Shown one piece after another: positions 52,497 through 60,947 of a stretch of DNA of 64,000 nucleotides. The position numbers and the translations under genes are program-made. Below the pieces are notes generated by a model that saw only the letters and a list, made by a program, of their open reading frames with translations, was not told the DNA's origin and ran no database searches. This DNA is from Humibacter albus DSM 18994. Its GTDB lineage: Bacteria; Actinomycetota; Actinomycetes; Actinomycetales; Microbacteriaceae. The stretch lies in contig NZ_ATXT01000013.1 of the NCBI RefSeq assembly GCF_000421825.1, positions 248,001 to 312,000 of the forward strand, written 5' to 3'. Position 1 is the first letter of the stretch, and every line of letters begins with the position of its first letter.

Positions 52497-52565
52497 TCTT
52501 CCATCCCACCGGGCGACTCCGCCCGTTCAGGATCATCGAAGATCACACGGAAGATTGGGACCCCC

Positions 52566-53888
52566 ATGCACCAGCGCGAAACCCCGGCATTGAGCCGCCG
52601 CTCGTTCCTCCTCGCCGGCGGAGCCGTCGCCACCACCCTCGTTCTCTCGGGCTGCGGAACGAGACTCCAGTCCAGTGCCGGCAGCACCGTGTCCAAGACC
52701 CCGCTCGTGTACTGGGGCAAGTGGGCGTCCGGCACTCCGCAGGCGAAGCTGTTCAACACCATCATCAAGGACTATGAGGCGAAGACCGGTCAGAAGGTCG
52801 ACGTGCAGTGGATCGGCAACAACGAAGAGACGCAGGTCAAGAACGCGATCGCCACGGGCAGCGGTCCGGACATCTACGACTCGTCCATCGACCACACGGC
52901 CGAATTCCGTGCCGCGGGTGCGCTCGGCGACATGTCGGCCATCTTCGACACCGAGATCCCCGGCGAGGGCAAGACCATCAAGCAGGTTCTGCCGAAGAGC
53001 GTGCTGAAGGCCATCTCCGACAAGAAGGGCTACGGCTTCGTGCCGCACACCGTGTTCTCCGAGGGGCTCTGGTACGACGCCGCCGTCGACTCGGATTTCG
53101 CCACGAACCCGCCGGCGACCTTCGACGATTTCCTCGCGCACGCGGCGGACCTCAAGAAGAGCACCGGAAAGCAGCCGATCGCGCTCGACGGCACCGTCGA
53201 CTCCTACAACGCGTTCTGGATCTTCCAGCTCATGCTCGCCACGGGCGGCGCCGGAACGCTCGCCAGCCTCTCGACGAGCGCGTCGGCGTGGGACGCGCCC
53301 GCGGTGCGGAAGGCGGCCGTCGAACTCCAGAAGCTCGTTGCGGCCGATCTCTTCGAGCCGGACTACATGGCCACGAAGTATCCGGACGCCCAGAACGCGT
53401 GGGCCAGCGGCCAGCACCTGTACAACCTGAACGGAACGTGGCTCGCGAGCGAGACCGCGGCATCCAAGAGCGCGACCCAGAAGCCGCGCGTCATGGCCTT
53501 CCCGCCGGTGAAGGCCGGAAAGTCGAGCGTCGTGACCGTCGGAGCTCTGGGCTGGGCGGCGAACGCCAAGTCGAAGAAGCAGTCGCAGATCGCCGAGTTC
53601 CTCGCCTTCGCGATGCAGAAGAAGTACGACGACCGTATCGCCACCGACGCCGGCAACATCCCGGCTCGCAGCGACTCGCCGGCTCCGGTCGCGCTCAAGG
53701 GGATCAAGAAGAGCATCGACACGACGACGACGATCAGCCTGGACTTCGACGGCGTCGCCACCAGCGCGCCCCAGTGGTGGAACGACGTCTTCATGCCGCT
53801 CGACGACAAGCTCATCGGCGGCTCGCTGTCGGTCGACGACTTCCTCGCTCAGGGGAAGGCACAGACCGCGGCTCTGCTGAACAAGTAG
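52566..53888 (+). CDS. Sugar-binding lipoprotein of ABC importer (fucoside-type locus)
   Basis: A 440-residue family 1 solute-binding protein. The signal contains twin arginines (LSRRSFLLAGG) and lipobox VLSGC, so Tat export with lipidation is possible. LVYWGKWASGTPQAKLFNTI opens the binding lobe. It heads an operon of two permeases, two Gfo/Idh/MocA dehydrogenases and GH29, which suggests a fucose-containing or other deoxy-sugar ligand. Confidence 0.9.
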   Translation: MHQRETPALSRRSFLLAGGAVATTLVLSGCGTRLQSSAGSTVSKTPLVYWGKWASGTPQAKLFNTIIKDYEAKTGQKVDVQWIGNNEETQVKNAIATGSGPDIYDSSIDHTAEFRAAGALGDMSAIFDTEIPGEGKTIKQVLPKSVLKAISDKKGYGFVPHTVFSEGLWYDAAVDSDFATNPPATFDDFLAHAADLKKSTGKQPIALDGTVDSYNAFWIFQLMLATGGAGTLASLSTSASAWDAPAVRKAAVELQKLVAADLFEPDYMATKYPDAQNAWASGQHLYNLNGTWLASETAASKSATQKPRVMAFPPVKAGKSSVVTVGALGWAANAKSKKQSQIAEFLAFAMQKKYDDRIATDAGNIPARSDSPAPVALKGIKKSIDTTTTISLDFDGVATSAPQWWNDVFMPLDDKLIGGSLSVDDFLAQGKAQTAALLNK

Positions 53889-53894
53889 CGCGAT

Positions 53895-54905
53895 ATGACC
53901 ATCGCACGCCACTCGTCCGCGACCGATGCCGGGCGGCTCGCCGGCCTCGAGGAGCCGGAATCATCCCTTCGGGATCGATCCAGGCCCTCGCGGCGGGGGC
54001 GCATCGGGGGCGCACTCGACCGTGCCAGACGGCGGATATATCTCCCTCTTCTGCTGCCCGCGCTCATCGTCTACGTGGTGCTCTTCATCGTGCCCGCGCT
54101 CTACGGGATGGCTCTGAGCTTCTCGTCGTGGGCCGGCCTCGGAACGACGTTCCGGTGGGTGGGCCTGAAGAACTACACCGGACTGTTCTCGAGCCCGGTG
54201 TTCCTCTCCTCGTTCTGGAACACTCTGGTCCTGACCGCGGTCGTCGGCATCGCGATCTTCCTCATCGCGTGCGGTGCCATGATCGTGCTTCGTACGACGA
54301 AGGGGCACAGCTTCATCCGCTCCGCGGTCTTCGTGCCGTTCATCATCTCGCCGATCGCCATCGGACTGTCGGTGTCGTTCCTGTTCAACCCCAACGGGCT
54401 CATCAACACGGTGCTCGGCCTGCTGGGCCTCGACGGGCTGCAGAGACCTTGGCTGGCGGCCGACAACATCCTTCAGGTGATCATGGTCGGCCTCACGTGG
54501 AGCGCCGCCGGCTTCTACGTCGTGCTGCTCATGTCGGCTGTGGACGGCATTCCGGCCAGCTTCTACGAGTCGGCGCAGATCGAGGGTGCGAACCTGCTGC
54601 AGCAGTTCCGCCACATCACCCTGCCGCTGACGCGCGACATGATCTCGGTGGCCGCCGTGCTGTGGGTCATCGCTGGCATCAAGACGTTCGAGATCATCAT
54701 CGCGTTCACCGGCACCGCCGGGACTCCGCCGCTGCAGGCGCGGTCCCTCGCGGTCGAACAGTACCTGAGGGTGACCGGCGGACCGGCGGGCGGGATTCCA
54801 CAGATGGGATCGGCCGCCGCCATCGGCGTCATCATGACCATCATCACCGTCGTGCTGATCCTGCTCTCACGGCGGATCTCCCGACGCGAGCCGTTGGAGA
54901 TGTGA
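53895..54905 (+). CDS. Carbohydrate ABC transporter permease (MalF type, fucoside-type locus)
   Basis: A 336-residue permease: about 50 hydrophilic residues, six membrane segments beginning YLPLLLPALIVYVVLFIVP, and the EAA loop SFYESAQIEGANLLQQF, in which the usual Ala is Ser. It begins 6 bases after the binding-protein stop and ends one base before the next gene. Confidence 0.9.
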   Translation: MTIARHSSATDAGRLAGLEEPESSLRDRSRPSRRGRIGGALDRARRRIYLPLLLPALIVYVVLFIVPALYGMALSFSSWAGLGTTFRWVGLKNYTGLFSSPVFLSSFWNTLVLTAVVGIAIFLIACGAMIVLRTTKGHSFIRSAVFVPFIISPIAIGLSVSFLFNPNGLINTVLGLLGLDGLQRPWLAADNILQVIMVGLTWSAAGFYVVLLMSAVDGIPASFYESAQIEGANLLQQFRHITLPLTRDMISVAAVLWVIAGIKTFEIIIAFTGTAGTPPLQARSLAVEQYLRVTGGPAGGIPQMGSAAAIGVIMTIITVVLILLSRRISRREPLEM

Positions 54906-54906
54906 C

Positions 54907-55803
54907 ATGGATGTTCTTCAGAAAGTCGGCCGACCCTCGCTCTCGTCGGCGCTCAGCACCTTCGTGACCTTCGTGCTCAAGGTCTCACTGTGGGGGTGGG
55001 TGGCGATCAACCTCGCGATGCTGGTGTGGATCTTCTTCAACTCGGTGAAGTCATCCCGTGACATCTTCGCGAACCCGGCCGGCCCGCCCACGACGTGGGA
55101 ATGGGGGAACTTCTGGACGGCGCTGACCACCTCGGGCCTGGGGGTCGCCGCCATCAACACCGTCGTGCTGGTGGTGGTGTCCGTCGCGGTGATCATGCTC
55201 CTAAGCGTGCCGGCGGCCTACGCGCTCGCCCGGCTCGGAGGGCGTTCTGCGGGACCGATCGTCTCGCTGTTCTCCGCGGGCATGAGCGTGCCGTTCCAGG
55301 CGTTCGCGGTGCCGATGGTGCTGATCAGCGTGGGGCTGTCGCGGTTCATGATCGAGTGGGTCACCGGCGCCTGGGACCCGCGGATCACAGTGGCGATCTT
55401 CTACGTCGCGCTCAGCCTGCCGTTCAGCGTCTTCGTGCTCGTCGGGTACTTCCGCTCGTTGCCGTCGGAGCTCGAGGAGGCGAGTGCGCTCGACGGAGCG
55501 GGAGCATTCCGCACCTTCCGCACGGTCATGGTGCCGCTGGCGAAGTCCGGCATCACCACGGTCACCGTGCTCAACGTGCTCGGCCTCTGGAACGAGACGA
55601 TGATCGTGCTCCTCCTGGTGCCGAATCAGGGGATGCAGACGCTCAACGTCGCCCTGCTCAACTTCTACTCCGACATGCAGTACACGTCCGACTGGGGCGG
55701 CCTCTTCGCGGGCGTCGTCATCGTCGTCGCGCCCATGGTGCTGCTCTACTTCTGGGTCGGCCGCCGCGTCGTCAGCGGGATGACGGAAGGCATCGGCAAG
55801 TGA
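54907..55803 (+). CDS. Carbohydrate ABC transporter permease (MalG type, fucoside-type locus)
   Basis: A 298-residue permease with six hydrophobic segments and the EAA loop ELEEASALDGAGAFRTF. It ends GGMTEG-like (VVSGMTEGIGK). No ATPase gene is found in this operon; a shared one is needed. Confidence 0.9.
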   Translation: MDVLQKVGRPSLSSALSTFVTFVLKVSLWGWVAINLAMLVWIFFNSVKSSRDIFANPAGPPTTWEWGNFWTALTTSGLGVAAINTVVLVVVSVAVIMLLSVPAAYALARLGGRSAGPIVSLFSAGMSVPFQAFAVPMVLISVGLSRFMIEWVTGAWDPRITVAIFYVALSLPFSVFVLVGYFRSLPSELEEASALDGAGAFRTFRTVMVPLAKSGITTVTVLNVLGLWNETMIVLLLVPNQGMQTLNVALLNFYSDMQYTSDWGGLFAGVVIVVAPMVLLYFWVGRRVVSGMTEGIGK

Positions 55804-55846
55804 CAGGCCGTCGCATCCCCGCCCCATCGTTGAAAGGAATCCTCCG

Positions 55847-56836
55847 TTGAAGAACAAGACAGTCGGCCTGATCGGAGCCGGCGGCATCGCGAACGCTCAT
55901 CTTCCCGCCTGGCTGGATCTCGGGTTCGACGTGCTCGTGCATTCGATCGCCGACGATGCCCCGCGCCTGGTCGAGCGACACGGCGGCGGGCGTGTGGCCA
56001 CCACCGCCGACGAGCTCTTCGAATCCGTCTGCATCATCGACATCTGCGCCCCGACGCAGACGCACTCGTCGCTCGGCTTCGCCGCGCTGGAGCACTCGAT
56101 CCCCACGATCTGCGAAAAACCGCTGGCCCGCACGCTCGCCGCGGCGGAGCTGCTCGCGGACGGATTCGCCGAGAAGGGCGTTCCGCTTTTCCCGGCCCAC
56201 GTGGTGCGCTACTTCCCGGAATACGCAGCACTTCGCGACGCGGTGGTCGCCGGTGCGATCGGAGAGCCCGGAGTGCTGCGGTTCACCCGTCAGGGCCAGA
56301 GCCCGAAGAACGGATGGTACCTCGACTCCGCCCAGTCGGGTGGTGTGCTGCTCGACCTGATGATCCACGACATCGACATCGCACGGTGGATCGCCGGCGA
56401 CATCACCCGGGTCTTCGCGCGAACGCGTACGCACAGGGGCAGCGAGAGCACGCAGGCGGTTCTCACTCATACTTCGGGCGCCGTCTCGCAGTTGACGGCG
56501 ACGTGGGCGACGGCGCCGATCGAGTTCCGCACGCAGTTCGACGTGTCAGGGTCACGCGGCACGCTGCGCTCCGACTCGGCGGCGAAGCCTACCTACACAC
56601 ATGTCGGACCGCCATCGGCCGCCGACGACATCCTTCCCGCTTTCGACGCCGCGACGAGCCCGTACCGCGCCGAGCTGGCGGACTTCGTCCGCTCCATCGA
56701 CGACGGCAGCGACACGCGCGTGACGGCGCGCGACGGTGTGGAGGCCATCCGCATCGCCGAGGCCATCGCGCGATCGGCCGCCTCGGAGCGCGCCATCGAC
56801 CTGTCCCACGATCACGAAGAGGTGTCCGCGGCATGA
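55847..56836 (+). CDS. Gfo/Idh/MocA family oxidoreductase, first copy
   Basis: A 329-residue NAD(P)-dependent sugar dehydrogenase. The Rossmann motif is VGLIGAGGIANAHLP, the family's EKP is in ICEKPLAR, and DLMIHDIDIARW holds the catalytic HDxD-type His. It starts at TTG 55847 behind AAAGGA. It overlaps the second dehydrogenase by 4 bases (ATGA), so both probably act in sequence on the imported sugar. Confidence 0.88.
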   Translation: MKNKTVGLIGAGGIANAHLPAWLDLGFDVLVHSIADDAPRLVERHGGGRVATTADELFESVCIIDICAPTQTHSSLGFAALEHSIPTICEKPLARTLAAAELLADGFAEKGVPLFPAHVVRYFPEYAALRDAVVAGAIGEPGVLRFTRQGQSPKNGWYLDSAQSGGVLLDLMIHDIDIARWIAGDITRVFARTRTHRGSESTQAVLTHTSGAVSQLTATWATAPIEFRTQFDVSGSRGTLRSDSAAKPTYTHVGPPSAADDILPAFDAATSPYRAELADFVRSIDDGSDTRVTARDGVEAIRIAEAIARSAASERAIDLSHDHEEVSAA

Positions 56837-57867
56837 AGATCGCCGTCCTGTCCCTGGCCCACACGCACGCGCTGGAGTACATCGCCGCGCTCCAACGGCA
56901 TCCCGAGGCCGAGCTCGTCGCCACCGATCCCGATGGAGCCGAGAGCCCGGCGGAGCTGAGGGGTGCGCCCCTCGCGCTGACGCTCGGCGTCGACTATCTG
57001 GAGTCGTATGAGGATGTCTGGGCATGGCATCCCGACGCCGTCGTCGTGTGCGCGGAGAACGTGCGCCACCACGACCTGGTGCTTCGTGCGGCGCGCGAGG
57101 GCGTCCACGTCTTATGCGAGAAGCCGCTCGCGACCACGGTGCAGGACGCCGCTGCGATCGTGGACGCGGCGGATCGCGCCGGAATCGTGCTCATGACGGC
57201 GTTGCCGGTGCGCTTCTCGTCGGCGTACGAGGAGCTGCGCGCCGGAGTGCGGCGCGGCGATCTGGGGGAGATCGTCTCGGTGTCGGCTGCCAACTGCGGG
57301 AGCATCCCGACGGTGCGCGCGTGGTTCACCGATAAGGTGCTGAGCGGCGGCGGCGCCGTGACCGACCACGTCGTACACGTCGCCGATCTGCTCGCCGACC
57401 TGTTGCAGGAGACGCCCGACGACGTCTATGCGGTCGCGAACGGCATCCCGGGAAACCGCGACGGGGGCGTGGAGATCGCGGGGCTCGTGGAGACCGCGGG
57501 GCTCGTGTCGCTCCACTACCCGAGTGGTGTCATCGCCGCGGTCGACTGCTCGTGGTCGCGGCCCGCCGGGTCGGCCGACGTGGGCGACCTAGTCACGCTC
57601 ACGGTCATCGGCACGTCCGGGGTGGCGGAGATCGCGCCGTTCGCGTCGATCATCGAAGGCTGGAACGAGCACGGCGCCCTCACGTACGGCTACGGGCTGT
57701 CACTGGATCAGCGGCTGATCGACTCGTTCGTGGCCGCGGTGGCGCAGCACGACCGCACGGCGCAGCCCGACGGTCGTGCTGGACTCGCGGGCGTGATGCT
57801 CATCGACGCGGCCTACCGTTCGATCGACGCCGGAGGTCCGGTGCGGCTCCGGGCCGTCGCCGCGTGA
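56833..57867 (+). CDS. Gfo/Idh/MocA family oxidoreductase, second copy
   Basis: A 344-residue dehydrogenase of the same family. EKPLATT and the DHVVHVADLLADL helix (HxxD) are clear, but the N-terminal nucleotide motif is altered: MKIAVLSLAHTHALEY lacks the GxGxxG pattern, as in some members that start with a His-rich loop. The ATG 56833 overlaps the preceding stop. It lies upstream of GH29. Confidence 0.85.
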   Translation: MKIAVLSLAHTHALEYIAALQRHPEAELVATDPDGAESPAELRGAPLALTLGVDYLESYEDVWAWHPDAVVVCAENVRHHDLVLRAAREGVHVLCEKPLATTVQDAAAIVDAADRAGIVLMTALPVRFSSAYEELRAGVRRGDLGEIVSVSAANCGSIPTVRAWFTDKVLSGGGAVTDHVVHVADLLADLLQETPDDVYAVANGIPGNRDGGVEIAGLVETAGLVSLHYPSGVIAAVDCSWSRPAGSADVGDLVTLTVIGTSGVAEIAPFASIIEGWNEHGALTYGYGLSLDQRLIDSFVAAVAQHDRTAQPDGRAGLAGVMLIDAAYRSIDAGGPVRLRAVAA

Positions 57868-57875
57868 CGGGCGTG

Positions 57876-57914
<39 letters not shown>

Positions 57915-57941
57915 TAGCGTGTCCGCGTGAAGGAGCCTGCC

Positions 57942-59336
57942 ATGTCCCTCGATGCCTCCCTCGAGGTCTCTCTCGATTCCGCTTTGGCCGGATCGACGTC
58001 GGAAGCCGTTCTCGGCCACGCGCCGTGCGCCCCTGATACGGCGTGGTTCACGCGTGATCGGTTGGGGTTGTTCGTGCATTGGGGCCTGTATGCGTTGGGG
58101 GCGCGGCATGAGTGGGTGATGAGTCGTGAGCGGATGTCGGTGGCCGATTACGAGCGGTATGCCGCGCACTTCGATCCGGATCTGTTCGATGCCCATGAGT
58201 GGGCGGCCGCGGCGAAGGCGGCGGGGATGCGGTATGTGGTGTTGACGACGAAGCATCATGACGGGTTCTGTCTGTGGGACTCGGCGTTGACGGAGTACAC
58301 GGTGATGCGCACCCCGTTCGGTAGGGATGTGGTGGCCGAGTTCGTGGCCGCGGTGCGGGAGGCGGGTCTGAAGGTCGGGTTCTATCACTCGCTGCTGGAC
58401 TGGCATCACCCGCATTTCCCGATCGACGGGCACCACCCGTTGCGCGACGACCCGAACGTGGCCGAGTTGAACGCGGGCAGGGATGTGGCCGTCTACCGGG
58501 AGTATCTGCACGGGCAGGTGCGGGAGTTGCTGACGAACTACGGCCGCATCGATTACCTGTTCTTCGACTTCTCCTACGGCGGAGAGGGCGGCGGCGGTGA
58601 TGCGGGCGGCGGCGAGGGGGCGACCGGGTCGATCTGGGGCGGCAAGGGGGCGCCCGACTGGGGCGCACAGGAACTGCTGGAGACGGTGCGTGAACTGCAG
58701 CCGGGCATCCTCGTCAACGACAGGCTCGGCATCCCGGGCGATTTCGTCACTCCGGAGCAGTACCAGCCCGACAGGCCGATGGAGGTCGACGGACAGCAGG
58801 TGCGGTGGGAGGCGTGCCAGACGCTCAACGGCTCCTGGGGGTACGACCGAGACAACGACGACTACAAGAGCGTCGACCTGCTCGTGAGGATGCTGATCGA
58901 CGGCGTCTCGAGTAACGGCAACCTTCTGCTGAACGTCGGCCCCAACGGGCGCGGCGCGTTCGACCCGAACGCGAACGCGGCATTGGCAGGGCTCGGCGAA
59001 TGGATGCGCCTGCACGATCGCTCCATCTACGATGCTGGCCCCAGCACCTTCACTCCGCCTCGCGACGTGCGCTACACGCAGAGCGGGAACCGGCTCTACG
59101 CACACCTGTTCGCCTGGCCGTTCCAGACACTCCACCTGCGCGGCCTGGCCGGCAGTGTCACGTACGCGCAACTGCTGAACGACGCCAGTGAGCTGAAGAC
59201 GCGCGTCATCGACCCCGGTGCGACCGCCCAGAACCTCACCCAGGGCGGGCAACCGGAAGGCACTCTCACCCTCACGCTTCCCGTACAACGACCGGACGTC
59301 GCCGTGCCCGTCATCGAACTGTTCCTCACCAACTGA
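57942..59336 (+). CDS. GH29 alpha-L-fucosidase
   Basis: A 464-residue intracellular GH29 enzyme. WFTRDRLGLFVHWGLYALGA, VLTTKHHDGFCLWDS and the nucleophile Asp in YLFFDFSYG (about residue 208) are the family marks; GNLLLNVGPNGRG ends the catalytic domain. A Gly-rich insertion (GGEGGGGDAGGGEGATGS) follows the nucleophile. I choose ATG 57942 behind AAGGAG; a GTG at 57927 is also in frame. Codon use changes inside the gene: from about 58,040 to 58,640 it favours TTG, GGG, CAT and GTG, then returns to C-ending codons like its neighbours. It ends the operon that imports and oxidises the sugar. Confidence 0.9.
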   Translation: MSLDASLEVSLDSALAGSTSEAVLGHAPCAPDTAWFTRDRLGLFVHWGLYALGARHEWVMSRERMSVADYERYAAHFDPDLFDAHEWAAAAKAAGMRYVVLTTKHHDGFCLWDSALTEYTVMRTPFGRDVVAEFVAAVREAGLKVGFYHSLLDWHHPHFPIDGHHPLRDDPNVAELNAGRDVAVYREYLHGQVRELLTNYGRIDYLFFDFSYGGEGGGGDAGGGEGATGSIWGGKGAPDWGAQELLETVRELQPGILVNDRLGIPGDFVTPEQYQPDRPMEVDGQQVRWEACQTLNGSWGYDRDNDDYKSVDLLVRMLIDGVSSNGNLLLNVGPNGRGAFDPNANAALAGLGEWMRLHDRSIYDAGPSTFTPPRDVRYTQSGNRLYAHLFAWPFQTLHLRGLAGSVTYAQLLNDASELKTRVIDPGATAQNLTQGGQPEGTLTLTLPVQRPDVAVPVIELFLTN

Positions 59337-59425
59337 ACCGTGCCGTTGGAGAACACCAGGCGGGAAACGGCCCACCGATAGCGTGAGGGCTCGTCGGCGC
59401 GGAGGGAGCGAGTCTTCACAACGCC

Positions 59426-59455
59426 ATGAGGGGAGCGGTATCCCGCCCCCCTCAT
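59426..59455. terminator. Bidirectional terminator hairpin
   Basis: ATGAGGGG (59426-59433) and CCCCTCAT (59448-59455) form a perfect 8-bp stem between the convergent GH29 gene and the binding-protein pseudogene; the loop holds a further GCGG/CCGC pairing. Confidence 0.55.
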
Positions 59456-59474
59456 TGACTGTCATCGACGTGTA

Positions 59475-60866
59475 TTACGACGAGCTCTTCTGCGCGTTGT
59501 CGAGCAGCGTCTTGAGCTTCGAGGTGAGACCCTTCGTGTCGAGCTGGCCGGAGAGGAATCCGTTCCAGGCGACGAGCTGGTCGGAGCCCAGACCGTACTT
59601 CGCGTCGAAGTTGTAGTCGAAGACGCTCTTTCCGGCGTCGTCGATCATCTTCGTCACGGACTGCAGGGCTGTCGAACCGTAGCCGCCGTCTTGCACGCTT
59701 CCCTTGACCACCGTCGGAGCCAGGCGCGTCTTCGAGAAGTTGGCCGCGGCATCCTTCGACAGCAGCGCCCGCAGAATCTCCTTGGCTCCTGCCGGGTTCT
59801 TGCCCTTCAGCGGCACCGTGAACGGCTCGCCCGCCGAACTGCGCACGGCCTCGTACGGCAGCTTCGAGCTCGAGTCGAGAATCGGCTACGGTGCGGCTGT
59901 CATCTTGAATCCGCTCTTGGTGGCCTTCTTCATCTCGTTCTAGATCCAGCTGCCCGACGGGTACAGGATGGCCTGCTCGTCGTTGCTCCACTTGGCCTGC
60001 GCTGCGGTGAACTGCGTGCCGGAACCGCCGGGGATGAAGTAGCCGTTCTTGACCGCCTTCTCGAGCGCATCGAAGACGCCCTGCACGGCGTCGTCGTCCC
60101 AGGCGCTCGAGTCGCCGTTGTTCAGCTTCGTGATGATGCCGGTGCCGCCTTGCTTCACCGCCGAGTTGATGGCCAGCGTCTGGTAGTACGAGGCCGACTC
60201 CTTGCCGAATGTGAACAGGTACTTGTCCTTCTTCTTCGCCTTGGCCCCGAGCGCGAGGGTGTCGTCCCACGTCTTCGGCGGCTCCCAGCCTTCCTTCTCG
60301 AACAGGCTCGCCGAGTACCAGATGCCGTAAATGGTGAGCACATAGTTGAAGGCGACGAACTTGTCGTTGTAGGTGCCGGCATTCTTCACGCCCGGATAGA
60401 TGGCGTCGCCGATGCGCTCGCCCTCGTAGTTGTGGATGTCGAACATGCTGTCGAGCGTCTCGAGCTCGTTCAGAATCGAGACGAACGGAATCTGATCGCC
60501 GCCCGCGTTGCACACGAGGTCCGGCGGGTTGCCCGCCACGAAGCGCGGCTGTAGTGCCTTGCCGATGTCGGTCGTGGGAGTGACCGTCGTCGTGATGCCC
60601 GTGAACCGCTTCTTGACCTCCTTTGCGGCGTACGTCGCCCAGTCGTAGCCGTACCCGCCGTTGAACATGTACACCTCGATGGAGGTGTCGTTCTTCAGGC
60701 CGAACGGGTTCTTCGACGAGGCACTGGTGGTGTTCGATCCGGTGCTGCCATCGGCGGGGGAGGCGCACGAGGCGAGCGCCATCCCCACCGGTGCCATCAC
60801 GCCGAGCGCAAGTGCGCCGCGCAAGAAGTCGCGCCGCACGATCGTGGGCTTGTCCTGATGTGCCAT
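59475..60866 (-). pseudogene. Sugar-binding lipoprotein with two in-frame TAG codons
   Basis: A family 1 solute-binding protein gene of 464 codons, resembling NgcE-type N-acetylglucosamine/chitobiose binding proteins. The N-terminal part (from ATG 60866) has a twin-arginine signal (VRRDFLRGALALG) and lipobox ALASC. Two TAG codons at 59940-59942 and 59886-59888 interrupt it, 18 codons apart, with no frameshift: PSGSWI-stop-NEMKKATKSGFKMTAAP-stop-PILDSS, where homologs read straight through. The C-terminal part (VPLKGKNPAGAKEIL onwards) is intact and ends at 59475. No permease follows. Likely a recent pseudogene; sequencing error or suppression are alternatives. Confidence 0.85.
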
Positions 60867-60947
60867 GACTGTGTTGCCTTTCTCATCGGCGTTCCCGCAC
60901 AGCGGGAACTGTCGTTTCGGAATGTTCTTTCTCGTGGTGTCGCGCGG

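Noticed and set aside
59475-60866. Frameshift in the binding-protein pseudogene
   Set aside because: Codon-by-codon reading shows the same frame before, between and after both TAG codons; only nonsense codons break it.
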